Position numbers and translations under genes: made by a program | Notes under the pieces: generated by a model | Databases searched by the model: none | The model's input: only the letters and a program-made list of their open reading frames with translations | What the model was told of the DNA's origin: nothing | Shown: one piece after another, positions 26,256 to 34,571 of the stretch | Numbering within the stretch: the first letter of the stretch is position 1 | Layout: every line of letters starts with the position of its first letter | Assembly: GCF_009807005.1 (NCBI RefSeq) | Contig: NZ_WUBR01000003.1 | Coordinates: 550,294-614,293 of the forward strand | Reading direction: 5' to 3' | Length of the DNA stretch: 64,000 nt | Origin: Aurantiacibacter rhizosphaerae | GTDB lineage: Bacteria > Pseudomonadota > Alphaproteobacteria > Sphingomonadales > Sphingomonadaceae

Positions 26256-28403
26256 ATGTCTTTCAAGTCTTGTCTTATGCTGTCTGCAGTAATCGTGGCG
26301 ACCTCAAGCGGGGCGGCGATGGCGCAGACGTCAACGCCGGATCAGGATACGGCGGAAGCCAACGGGCCGCAGCTTGAGGATATTATCGTCACGGCCCAGC
26401 GCACGGACCAGCGGCTGCAGGAAGTTCCCATCTCTGTTATCGCGGTGACATCCGAAAATCTGGATGCGCGCGGCATCTCCACGTCTGAGAGCCTGACCAA
26501 TGCCGTGCCCGGACTGCAGGTCAACCGCTATGGCTCCACCGTCACGCCATATCTGCGCGGCGTTGGCGCGCTGGCTGGTTCCCCAAACCAGGAAAACTCG
26601 GTCGCCACCTATATCGACGGTATCTACATCGCGTCGCCAAGCGGCGGGTTGACCGCATTCAACAATATTGACCGGATCGAGGTGTTGAAGGGGCCGCAGG
26701 GCACCCTGTTCGGCCGCAACGCCACAGGCGGTGTCATCCAGATCATCACGCGAACCCCGGAACACACGCTCTCCGGCGATTTCGAGGTGGGCTACGGCAA
26801 TTACGACACCGTCAATGCCGGTGTTTATGTCACAGGCGGATTGTCGAACACGATAGCCGCCGATCTGGCCGTGCAATACCGCAACCAGGGGGACGGCTTC
26901 GGCCAGGACCTTATCAATGGCGAAGACACCTACAAGGGCAAGGAATTTGGCGCCCGGTCCAAGATCCTGTGGGAGCCATCTGCGACAACGAGCATCACCC
27001 TTGCGGGTGATTACAACGATCTGGTCGATCATTCCGCCAATTACGTCTTTGCTGAAGGTGGCGTCGTGCCGCTCAATCCGGGTCAGGTTTATGCCGGGCG
27101 GTACGCCACCAGCACCAACCTTCCTTCCAGGGTCGAGGTGGAGACCTATGGCGCATCGTTGACAATCAGCCAGGATCTCGGCTTTGCAGAGCTGGTGAGC
27201 CTGTCGGCGCGCCGGATTATGAAGGGGCTGTTCCGGTTTGACCGTGACAGCACGCCTTTGCCGATCCTGAGTTTCGACACGCCATTGTCGAACAAGACAT
27301 GGAGCCAGGAGGTGCAGCTCATCTCTACCGGCAACGGACCGCTCAGCTGGACGGTTGGCGCATTCTATTATGATATGGAAGGCGGTTATGTGCCCGCGCG
27401 TCTCATCGGGCTTGCCGTCGGCCCCACGCCGGATTCCAGCACCTTCATCAGGGGCGTGCAGAACAACGAGTCCGTTTCGGTCTATGCGCAAGCCACCTAC
27501 GAAATTCTTCCAGAGCTTCAGGCAACCGGCGGCATCCGCTACACGTCAGAGAAGATCCGCATCGATTATGATGTATCGGCAGACGGGGTTTTCCTGTTCT
27601 CGACAGGCGACAAGACAAGCTTCGAAAAGCCGACCTGGCGGCTGGCGCTGGATTACGAATTCGTCAGCGATGTGCATGCCTACGTATCGTACAACCGCGG
27701 CATCAAGAGCGGCGGTTTTGAAGTGCTTTCCCCATTCAGCCCGCCATACAAGCCGGAAATTCTGGATGCCTATGAATTCGGCATCAAATCGGAATTGCTG
27801 AACCGGCGGCTGCGCCTGAACCTGGCGGCATTCTATTACGATTATCAGGACATCCAGGTATCCTCCAACCCCGGCACCACCATCCTGACGACGAACGCGG
27901 CAGAAGCCACGATAAAGGGTTTCGAAGGGGATTTTGAGGCAGCGGTGACGGATGATTTCCGCCTAAGCGGCGGTTTCGCAGTGCTGCGCGGTGAATTTGG
28001 CGACTTCCCCACTCCATCTGTATTCGATGAATTCGGTGTCCCGGTTGTCCTGCCCAATGCAGACGGCAATACCACTGGCCGCACACCGCGTTTTACGGCC
28101 AATCTGCTGGCTACCTACACCAGGCAGACCTCAATCGGAGAGTTCGGCCTTACCGGAAGCTTTGCCCATAATTCGGGTTATTTCTTCGATCCCGACAATC
28201 GGATCAAGGCGCCTGGCTACGATCTGTTTGGCGCGTCCGTATCCTGGACCGATCCCTCTGACCGCTACACCATTCGCGTATGGGGAGAGAATTTGACCGA
28301 TGAGGAATATCTGTCGCAGTTCAGCCAGGGCGGCGGCATCGGCGATACCTACACCTATGCTCCGCCAAGGACATATGGCGTAACGCTCAGCGGCCGCTTC
28401 TGA
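26256..28403 (+). CDS. TonB-dependent outer-membrane receptor
   Basis: A 715-residue receptor with a signal peptide (about 1-25, ending GAAMAQ), the TonB-box-like DIIVTAQRTD, the plug motif EVLKGPQGTLFGRNATGGVI and a beta-barrel ending VTLSGRF. The start is fixed by GGAGGAGAGGGG. It stands alone between cdd and the convergent DUF2147 gene, so no dedicated catabolic partner is evident apart from cdd. Nucleoside or another small hydrophilic substrate uptake is possible; the ligand cannot be read from the sequence. Confidence 0.92.
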   Translation: MSFKSCLMLSAVIVATSSGAAMAQTSTPDQDTAEANGPQLEDIIVTAQRTDQRLQEVPISVIAVTSENLDARGISTSESLTNAVPGLQVNRYGSTVTPYLRGVGALAGSPNQENSVATYIDGIYIASPSGGLTAFNNIDRIEVLKGPQGTLFGRNATGGVIQIITRTPEHTLSGDFEVGYGNYDTVNAGVYVTGGLSNTIAADLAVQYRNQGDGFGQDLINGEDTYKGKEFGARSKILWEPSATTSITLAGDYNDLVDHSANYVFAEGGVVPLNPGQVYAGRYATSTNLPSRVEVETYGASLTISQDLGFAELVSLSARRIMKGLFRFDRDSTPLPILSFDTPLSNKTWSQEVQLISTGNGPLSWTVGAFYYDMEGGYVPARLIGLAVGPTPDSSTFIRGVQNNESVSVYAQATYEILPELQATGGIRYTSEKIRIDYDVSADGVFLFSTGDKTSFEKPTWRLALDYEFVSDVHAYVSYNRGIKSGGFEVLSPFSPPYKPEILDAYEFGIKSELLNRRLRLNLAAFYYDYQDIQVSSNPGTTILTTNAAEATIKGFEGDFEAAVTDDFRLSGGFAVLRGEFGDFPTPSVFDEFGVPVVLPNADGNTTGRTPRFTANLLATYTRQTSIGEFGLTGSFAHNSGYFFDPDNRIKAPGYDLFGASVSWTDPSDRYTIRVWGENLTDEEYLSQFSQGGGIGDTYTYAPPRTYGVTLSGRF

Positions 28404-28415
28404 TTGGTGCAGTCT

Positions 28416-28445
28416 CCCGCCTGCCAGCGATCAGCAGCAGGCGGG
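28416..28445. terminator. Bidirectional hairpin between TonB receptor and DUF2147 gene
   Basis: CCCGCCTGC (28416-28424) and GCAGGCGGG (28437-28445) are perfect nine-base inverted repeats around a 12-base loop. They lie between two convergent stop codons. No clear T-run follows on either strand. Confidence 0.55.
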
Positions 28446-28455
28446 GGCATGCCGC

Positions 28456-28890
28456 TTATCGGACCTTGGTCCAATCCTGCGATTTGCAGATCAGGCCGCC
28501 CAGCTCGCAGCCCGATATCTTCAGATGATCTGCGTCGATCATGGAAATATGCGCGGCAACATGCACGTTCATATCGGGCACGAAGGCGGTTCCAGACCAA
28601 GCATTCGTATCGACGCGGACGAAATTCTGGAGAAGGTGAACGCCGACCAGCGGATCGGTGCCCGCACGCCGGGCGTCTGCCTGCGCCGCTGGCGATGCCT
28701 CTGTAACGACACCGCACAGGTTTCTGCCGCAATATTGCGTCTTCACCTCGATAGTGCCGGCAGGGTTTTGCCATACGCCCAGGATCGGATCGGAAGCCTT
28801 GCTTTCCTCAGCCTTCGCCGGGGCAGGGGCTGCGGCAATCGCAGCTCCTGCCAACATCGTGAGCGCCACTGCGCGGATTTGCTTTTGCAT
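28456..28890 (-). CDS. DUF2147 periplasmic protein
   Basis: A 144-residue exported protein: signal peptide about 1-26 (ending APAKAE), then a DUF2147 domain. DPILGVWQNPAGTIEVKTQYCGRNLCGVV is typical of the family, with a CGRNLCG cysteine pair and a second pair in ISGCELGGLICKSQDW. I choose ATG 28890 because GGAG lies six bases upstream; ATGs at 28902 and 28905 also fit. Biochemical function is unknown; the family is a small lipocalin-like beta-barrel. It lies 26 bases after the HdeD-like gene on the same strand, so the two are likely cotranscribed. Confidence 0.8.
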   Translation of the reverse strand: MQKQIRAVALTMLAGAAIAAAPAPAKAEESKASDPILGVWQNPAGTIEVKTQYCGRNLCGVVTEASPAAQADARRAGTDPLVGVHLLQNFVRVDTNAWSGTAFVPDMNVHVAAHISMIDADHLKISGCELGGLICKSQDWTKVR

Positions 28891-28916
28891 GGTTTTCTCC
28901 ATCATTCTTCCTGGCT

Positions 28917-29465
28917 TCAGACAGCCGATTGCATCGAAGAGGTGCTGGATTTCGCCGAGGAATAGAACAGCAAGGCTCCCATCCCCGAAACGAAGAAGCT
29001 GACCGCGAGGAGCGTGCCGGGAACGATCAGGGCGGAGCCGGGAAGCAGCGTGACGCAGAGCACGGCGAGTGCGAGATTTAGCACACCCATCACCACCATC
29101 CACACCCTGCGGAATGGCCACTTCACGGCGGAATAGAGTTCAAGCAAGCCGCGCCCGGCAAACCAGATTGCCAGCAGGATGGTGAGCGAAACCGCCCCTT
29201 CCACCGGCTGCACCAGCATCCAGATGCCAACCGCGATGGAAAGCATGCCCAGCATGGCGTCATAAAAGGGATGGCTGGTGTGCCTGCCAATCGCAATGCC
29301 CAGCGCGCCAACGCCGGAGATGAGGAGCAGGAACGCTGCAAAGGTAACCGCGGCAAGACTGGCCGGGGCAGGCCAGATCAGCGCAAGCACGCCGACGGCA
29401 AGGCAGAGTATTCCATAGGCAAGAAGCCAGCGGCTGGGAGAGAAGGGTCTGGTTTGCGTCATCAT
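28917..29465 (-). CDS. HdeD-family (DUF308) membrane protein
   Basis: A 182-residue inner-membrane protein with six hydrophobic segments in three pairs, the DUF308 repeat pattern seen in E. coli HdeD (acid resistance). It starts MMTQTRPFSPSRWLLAYGILCLAVG; either of two adjacent ATGs (29465, 29462) could be used. The charged GRGLLELYSAVKWPFRRVW loop lies between the second and third pairs. It is upstream of the DUF2147 gene in the same direction. A stress-related role follows from the family only. Confidence 0.82.
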   Translation of the reverse strand: MMTQTRPFSPSRWLLAYGILCLAVGVLALIWPAPASLAAVTFAAFLLLISGVGALGIAIGRHTSHPFYDAMLGMLSIAVGIWMLVQPVEGAVSLTILLAIWFAGRGLLELYSAVKWPFRRVWMVVMGVLNLALAVLCVTLLPGSALIVPGTLLAVSFFVSGMGALLFYSSAKSSTSSMQSAV

Positions 29466-29843
29466 TCATTCCAATCGCAATCGGGGCAAAATCCGGGAGG
29501 CGGCGGTGGGGCCACCTCCCGGCAAATCACGGCCACCGAGGGTAGGTGCCGCTCTTTATCTGCTGCATTGGGGCCAACAGGAGGGGGGAAATCTGTGACC
29601 CTTCAATGCAGGACCCGACTTTAGCGCCCGCTCCGTTGCGCAGGTCTGGCGGGTAGATGAACTCCACGTAATGATTGAAGGGCCGTTCGGGGCGGGCCAT
29701 CGCGCCACCGGCGTGAAAGCCGCAAATGACGGCGATTTAATGAAGCCACCATGGTGCGGCGTAGGGCCGATAATTATAAAGCCGCGCAGATTGGCGCGTT
29801 GGCCAAGTGGGGCCACCGCGATTGCATGGTAGGGAAGTGAAGA
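29466..29843. other. Intergenic region with one possible 57-aa ORF on the minus strand
   Basis: This 378-base divergent gap should hold promoters for the HdeD-like gene (minus) and the DUF1003 gene (plus), but no strong -35/-10 pair stands out. On the minus strand, ATG 29700 to TGA 29527 encodes 57 residues starting MARPERPFNHYVEFIYPP and ending KSGTYPRWP. Its composition is protein-like, but it lacks a clear ribosome-binding site and matches no family I know. GGGAAG precedes ATG 29844. Confidence 0.3.
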
Positions 29844-30404
29844 ATGGTCACACTTGAAGAGCTGTCGCACCGGCTGCTGCAAAAGAACGAACAGGAGCTG
29901 GAGCCGGAGGAGCGGCGCGCGCTTCACTCCATTCTCAACCGCAAGCCGATTTCGCAGGATGCGGCTGAAATTGCCGACGCGCGCGAAACCTATGGAGAGC
30001 GGCTTGCCGATCGGGTTGCCGCGATAGGTGGATCGTGGGGCTTCATTATCGGCTTCACCATCGTGCTGATTACCTGGATGGTCCTCAACAGCGATATTCT
30101 GCCACAGTTCAAGGCGGCGTTCGATCCCTATCCCTACATCTTCCTGAACCTGATGCTGTCCACCATCGCTGCGATCCAGGCGCCCGTCATCATGATGAGC
30201 CAGAACCGCAAGGACAATCGCGACCGAACAAGCGCCGGTCTTGATTACGAAGTGAATTTGAGGGCGGAGCTGGAAATCATGCAGCTACATCGCAAGCTGG
30301 ATGAATCGGTTCTGGCGCGGTTGGACCGGATCGAGAAAATGCTGGTCGAGCGTTTTCAATCCGACATGGACGGCCAAGATGCTGCATCGGACAAGACGCC
30401 ATGA
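29844..30404 (+). CDS. DUF1003 membrane protein
   Basis: A 186-residue protein of the DUF1003 family. After a hydrophilic N-terminus comes RLADRVAAIGGSWGFIIGFTIVLITWMVLNS (first membrane segment about 65-85). A second segment (about 97-118, YIFLNLMLSTIAAIQAPVIMM) and the conserved MMSQNRKDNRDR follow. The tail (about 125-175) is a predicted coiled coil, LRAELEIMQLHRKLDESVLARLDRIEKML. The stop overlaps the start of the VIT-family transporter gene (ATGA), which suggests a joint role, perhaps in metal or membrane stress. Function is not established for the family. Confidence 0.82.
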   Translation: MVTLEELSHRLLQKNEQELEPEERRALHSILNRKPISQDAAEIADARETYGERLADRVAAIGGSWGFIIGFTIVLITWMVLNSDILPQFKAAFDPYPYIFLNLMLSTIAAIQAPVIMMSQNRKDNRDRTSAGLDYEVNLRAELEIMQLHRKLDESVLARLDRIEKMLVERFQSDMDGQDAASDKTP

Positions 30405-31105
30405 GCAGAAGCCCGATCCATAAAGAGCGGCACCGGCTGGAAATCGGCGGTTCGCTGAGGGCGGCGGCGCTGGGAGCGAATGACGGCATCGTTTCTGTTT
30501 CCAGCCTGCTGCTGGGCATCGCGGCGGCTTCCGGTGATCGCACGCACATCCTGATCGGCGGCGTTGCCGCGCTGGTGGGCGGTGCGATGTCGATGGCGGC
30601 GGGCGAATATATCTCCGTCAGCGCGCAGCGGGATCTTGAGCAAGCCGAACTTAACACCGAACGGCGCGAACTGGAAGACGATCCCGTAGCGGAGGAGAAG
30701 GAGCTGGCCGCAATCTACGAGGGCCGCGGCTTGTCGAAGGATTTGGCAGCACAAGTGGCGCGGCAATTGATGGACGCTGATCCGCTGGGCGCCCATGCGC
30801 GTGATGAACTGGGCATATCGGACCAGTTGAAGGCGAGGCCGATCTCTGCCGCCATTGCATCTGCCACCAGCTTCACCGCAGGGGCGATCCTGCCCCTTTC
30901 GGCAGCCTATCTTTCCCCCGCAGGCATGATCCAGCCGATCATCCTGGCCAGTTGCCTGCTTGCCTTGGTCTTGCTGGGATATCTTGCCGGAAAAGCGGGC
31001 TCTCAGGTTACGCTGCGCGGTATAGCGCGCGTCGTGTTCTGGGGCCTTGCCGCGATGGGCATTACCTGGCTGACCGGACACCTCTTCAACGGCGTTGTGG
31101 GGTGA
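30401..31105 (+). CDS. VIT1/CCC1-family iron/manganese transporter
   Basis: A 234-residue integral membrane protein of the vacuolar iron transporter family, which moves Fe2+ or Mn2+ out of the cytoplasm. The signature LGANDGIVSVSSLLLGIAAAS (first helix) and GGAMSMAAGEYISVSAQRDLEQAEL (second helix) are intact. A hydrophilic metal-binding region with many Glu residues (about 85-125) and three C-terminal helices follow. The length is typical. It is coupled to DUF1003 by an ATGA overlap. Protection from excess ferrous iron or manganese is the likely role. Confidence 0.88.
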   Translation: MSRSPIHKERHRLEIGGSLRAAALGANDGIVSVSSLLLGIAAASGDRTHILIGGVAALVGGAMSMAAGEYISVSAQRDLEQAELNTERRELEDDPVAEEKELAAIYEGRGLSKDLAAQVARQLMDADPLGAHARDELGISDQLKARPISAAIASATSFTAGAILPLSAAYLSPAGMIQPIILASCLLALVLLGYLAGKAGSQVTLRGIARVVFWGLAAMGITWLTGHLFNGVVG

Positions 31106-31252
31106 ACGACGCCTGCGGATTTGCATGCGGGAGCTTACCGTTTGGTTGCGCGTATTACCAAACTGTAATGCGTGATCCACCCGCCGGATCAACCGGCATT
31201 GCTAATCGGGCGGAAGAAACCGGAAAGACGCACGCACGCGGAGCAGGAAAGA

Positions 31253-31852
31253 ATGACAATCAACAGATATAAGCACAGCTGGCCCACGAGGCTATTTCAC
31301 GCAGCACTGGCCCTGTCGATCATTACCCAGTTGGCGACCAGTCAATTCATGGTCACGCCAAAGGCGGGCCGGCCGGAAAATGTGTTTTTCGAAATTCACG
31401 AATATTCAGGGCTGACGGCGCTTGTGCTGGCCACCCTGTTCTTCCTCAATATCGCCTTCCGCAACCGCGGCACCGAAGCAGGCCTGCTGTTCCCTTGGTT
31501 CAGCGGCGCACGTTTGCGGGCACTGGGCGCGGATATCTCGCAATTCCTGAAGAGCGCGGCCAAATTTCGCCTGCCGCCCTATCACTCCGAAAGTCCCATC
31601 GCATCGGCGGTTCATGGGCTTGGCCTGCTGCTGATGGCTTTGATGGCCAGCACCGGGGCGCTCTGGTGGGCGGGCGGCAAGTTCGGCGTGCCCGGCAGCC
31701 AGATCACGGATGTGGCGATGGAAGTGCACGAGATCTTTTCGAACCTCGTCTGGGTCTATCTGATCGGCCATGCTGCAATGGCGCTGATCCATCACTACAC
31801 CGACCAGATGAGCCTCAAGGAAATGTGGTCCCTGAAAAAGCATCGCGGCTGA
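31253..31852 (+). CDS. Cytochrome b561-family membrane protein
   Basis: A 199-residue four-helix membrane cytochrome b. Candidate haem-ligand His residues are in HSWPTRLFHAALALS (helix 1), FEIHEYSGLTALV (helix 2), SAVHGLGLLLM (helix 3) and MEVHEIFSNLVWVYLIGHAAMALIHH (helix 4). ATG 31253 is chosen because AGGAAAG lies just upstream. It would pass electrons between quinol and a periplasmic partner, or scavenge superoxide like CybB. No soluble partner gene is adjacent. It is convergent with the histidine kinase gene, with a hairpin between them. Confidence 0.85.
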   Translation: MTINRYKHSWPTRLFHAALALSIITQLATSQFMVTPKAGRPENVFFEIHEYSGLTALVLATLFFLNIAFRNRGTEAGLLFPWFSGARLRALGADISQFLKSAAKFRLPPYHSESPIASAVHGLGLLLMALMASTGALWWAGGKFGVPGSQITDVAMEVHEIFSNLVWVYLIGHAAMALIHHYTDQMSLKEMWSLKKHRG

Positions 31853-31870
31853 TTGCAAGCCCGCATGTGG

Positions 31871-31897
31871 GGGCGGCACGGCGCAACCGGGCCGCCC
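31871..31897. terminator. Hairpin between convergent cytochrome b561 and histidine kinase genes
   Basis: GGGCGGC (31871-31877) and GCCGCCC (31891-31897) are perfect inverted repeats with a 13-base loop, placed exactly between the two convergent coding regions. It is a plausible bidirectional terminator; no T-run is obvious. Confidence 0.5.
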
Positions 31898-33259
31898 TCA
31901 AGCTTTAGTTCTGGGCGCCGGTTTTGGCAGCGTCATCACGACGGCGAAGCTGTTCTCATCGCGTTCAAACTGCAATTGCCCATCGTGCAGATGCGCAATG
32001 GCATTGACCAGCGCCAGCCCAAGCCCGCTGCCAGGAGTTCTGCGGGCGGGATCTAGCCGGCCAAACCGGCGCAGCGCGGCGGCTTCGTCTTCAGGCGCGA
32101 TGCCCGCACCCTCGTCAGCAAACTGTATCGCATAGCCTGTGGCCGTTTCGGTCAGGCGCAGCCTTATATTCCCGGCACCGTGGTGCAGCGCATTCTCGAT
32201 GAGATTGGCGAAGGCTCTGGCAAGCAGGTCCGGCTGCCCTTGCAGCGGAGCGGCAATGGCGGCGTCCAGCGTGATATCCCGCTCGGCATCTTCTGCAACG
32301 GGGCCGTAAATCTCCGCCAGATCGGCGAGGATCTCCTGCAGATCGACAGGTACGAAAGCTTCGCGGCCCACGCCGCCTTCCGCCCGGCCGATCTGCAGCA
32401 TCTGGTTGAGGACGAACAACAGATGCTCCAGATCATTCGCCACAGCCTCGTTCGCCGTCTTGTGATCCTCCACATCCTCACTCTCTGCAACGGTGGCCAG
32501 CTGCGCCTGAATACGCGTGAGGGGAGAGCGCAGATCATGCGCAAGGCTATCGGTCACCAGCCGCAATTCGGCAATCAGGCCGGACATCCGGTCCATCATC
32601 ACGTTTTCGATCTTGGCAAGCCGATCGAAGGAATCATCGGTTCCGTGATCGGCGATGCGATCATCCATTTCTCCCACACCGAAATTGCCCAGCACATCCT
32701 CAAAATTGCGGAGCCTTGCGTCCACCAGTTGCACCACCAGCCACGCCGCGACCAGTGCCAGGGGAAGGCCAAGCAGGGCCGCCAGCAGAAATGCATCCAG
32801 CAGTGCATCCATCGCCTGGTTGCTGCGCGTAAGGCTATGGCCGACAAGCAGTTGCTGGCCTCCTGACAGGCGCGTGGCGTAGGTGCCGAATTCAACGCTG
32901 GCCTTGCCATTGGTCGCTTTCAGAAACAGCGGGCGATAAACCCCGTCAGGCTTTGCCGCTTTCGGCCAGCTTTCAAGGCTGCCCACCAACGAGCGTCCGC
33001 TACCATCGGTCAGCAGGAAGACATCGTCCGTTTCCGCGCCGCGCAGCGTCAGAAATTCACGCAAGCCCTCCGGCCCCTCTGTCCGGGCCACGGCCAGCGT
33101 ATCTTCCAGAAGGGTTTCGGCGGTATGCTCGTTCGCTTTCAGAATTTCCGATCTTGCCAGTTGCACGGTCGCCAGGCCGATTGCGCCTGCAACCAGCATT
33201 TCCAGTGCCAGCACCAGCAGCATGCCACGGAAGAAAAACGACTTGGTCCAGCTTGGCAA
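31898..33259 (-). CDS. Membrane sensor histidine kinase
   Basis: A 453-residue kinase (from TTG 33259, directly after the response-regulator stop; longer in-frame starts would lie inside the regulator gene). Membrane segments are at about 9-31 and 155-178, flanking a periplasmic sensor of about 120 residues. A HAMP region follows, then the phospho-acceptor His241 in SLAHDLRSPLTRI. The ATP-binding domain has NLIENALHHG, ADEGAGIAPED and GSGLGLALV. It pairs with the OmpR-type regulator upstream. The stimulus is unknown; the PDZ protein in the same operon may sense or modulate it. Confidence 0.9.
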   Translation of the reverse strand: MPSWTKSFFFRGMLLVLALEMLVAGAIGLATVQLARSEILKANEHTAETLLEDTLAVARTEGPEGLREFLTLRGAETDDVFLLTDGSGRSLVGSLESWPKAAKPDGVYRPLFLKATNGKASVEFGTYATRLSGGQQLLVGHSLTRSNQAMDALLDAFLLAALLGLPLALVAAWLVVQLVDARLRNFEDVLGNFGVGEMDDRIADHGTDDSFDRLAKIENVMMDRMSGLIAELRLVTDSLAHDLRSPLTRIQAQLATVAESEDVEDHKTANEAVANDLEHLLFVLNQMLQIGRAEGGVGREAFVPVDLQEILADLAEIYGPVAEDAERDITLDAAIAAPLQGQPDLLARAFANLIENALHHGAGNIRLRLTETATGYAIQFADEGAGIAPEDEAAALRRFGRLDPARRTPGSGLGLALVNAIAHLHDGQLQFERDENSFAVVMTLPKPAPRTKA

Positions 33260-33261
33260 GA

Positions 33262-33945
33262 TCAGTCGCCCAGCCGGTATCCAGCCCCGCGGACTGTATG
33301 GATCAACGGCTCTTCGCCATCGGAATCGATCTTCTTGCGCAAGCGGCTGATATGCACGTCGATAACATTGGTGCCGGGATCGAAATGATAGTCCCATACG
33401 CCTTCCAGCAGCATGGTGCGCGTGATGACCTGCCCGGCCTGGCGCATCATGAATTCCAGCAGCCTGTATTCGCGCGGTTGCAATTCGATCAGCCGGTCTC
33501 CCCGGCGCACTTCGCGTTTCAGCAGTTCGATGGAGAGATCGCCGCAGGTCAGCCGCGTTTCCTCGGCACTGTCCTGGCTGCCCCTGCGGATCAGCAGCTT
33601 CAGGCGCGCCAGCAGTTCTGCAAAGACGAATGGTTTGACCAGATAATCGTCAGACCCCTTCGTCAATCCGGCCACGCGATCCTCTGCAGAGCCGAGCGCC
33701 GAGAGGATCAGCACCGGGGTTTTCACATCCGCTGCGCGCAATGCGGCCAGCATCGCCATGCCGTCCATTCCCGGCAGCATCCGATCCAGCACGATTGCGC
33801 CGTAGCTGCCATCTGTCGCATGAAACAGGCCATCGCGCCCGTCGCTGACGTGATCGACCGTGAAGCCCTCTTCGCTCAGGCCCCGGACGATAAAATCGGC
33901 GGTGGTCTTGTCATCCTCCACCACCAGGATCTTGTTGTCAGGCAT
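33262..33945 (-). CDS. OmpR-family response regulator
   Basis: A 227-residue two-component regulator. The receiver has the acidic pair EDD (10-12), the phospho-acceptor Asp54 in IVLDRMLPGMDG, and the Lys in DDYLVKPF (about 105). The C-terminal winged helix (about 130-225) contains LQPREYRLLEFMMRQAGQVITR and NVIDVHISRLRKKID, the OmpR/PhoB DNA-binding signature. It starts four bases after the PDZ gene stop and ends two bases before the kinase start. The three genes therefore form one operon on the minus strand. Confidence 0.93.
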   Translation of the reverse strand: MPDNKILVVEDDKTTADFIVRGLSEEGFTVDHVSDGRDGLFHATDGSYGAIVLDRMLPGMDGMAMLAALRAADVKTPVLILSALGSAEDRVAGLTKGSDDYLVKPFVFAELLARLKLLIRRGSQDSAEETRLTCGDLSIELLKREVRRGDRLIELQPREYRLLEFMMRQAGQVITRTMLLEGVWDYHFDPGTNVIDVHISRLRKKIDSDGEEPLIHTVRGAGYRLGD

Positions 33946-33949
33946 CGTG

Positions 33950-34381
33950 CTATCTTTCGCATTGATCGAACTGGGTTGAGCGCCGCTCTCCATGGGTGAC
34001 GTAATCGATATGCGTCTGGCAGCCAAACTGTCTTGTGCTGCGGGATAAGGCTGTCCCGATTTCCACGTGATCGATCGCGATAATCTGGTCGCCGACGGCA
34101 AGATCGGTTTGCGCTGCAGGGCTGCCCTTTTCAATCCGCCCGACGAAGAAGCCCTTGTCTGCGTGTATGATCGACATGCCGATGGCGGGGAAGGGATGGT
34201 ATCGGGGGGCATTGTCGCCCTCGTGATCGAACCATTCGGGCATGGTGATCGCGATGCCGATGGGCACCATGGCCAGTAATATCGCCCCTATCGCAAGCAT
34301 CACGCCCCGATGCCGAGACGCACCGCGCTCGCGCGCGGAAGCACGCGCAGGCGGTTGCCGAGGGGACAGGGGCGTTTTCAT
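33950..34381 (-). CDS. Small membrane-anchored PDZ-domain protein
   Basis: A 143-residue protein with a basic N-terminus, one hydrophobic segment (about 27-47, GVMLAIGAILLAMVPIGIAIT) and a periplasmic PDZ domain. The latter is shown by ADKGFFVGRIEKGSPAAQTDLAVGDQIIAIDHVEI. No protease domain is attached. It is the first gene of the PDZ/response regulator/kinase operon, so it may bind a protein tail and pass an envelope signal to the kinase. The start at 34381 is preferred over 34429 because it keeps the N-terminus short and basic; no good SD decides it. Confidence 0.72.
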   Translation of the reverse strand: MKTPLSPRQPPARASARERGASRHRGVMLAIGAILLAMVPIGIAITMPEWFDHEGDNAPRYHPFPAIGMSIIHADKGFFVGRIEKGSPAAQTDLAVGDQIIAIDHVEIGTALSRSTRQFGCQTHIDYVTHGERRSTQFDQCER

Positions 34382-34571
34382 GGCAAAGATATAACACGTA
34401 GAGGGAACGCTGGATGCTGGCGCAAACATGACAAAAAGTTAATCTTGCCAAGGCCAGTGCCTGAAATCGGGCGCTCTTCAATGGTTATGCGAGAAGCGAT
34501 AGAATATAGCGCGCCCATGCTTTCGGCCATGGTCGGGAGCCAGGGTGAATCATGTTAACGATGGAGTGCAA

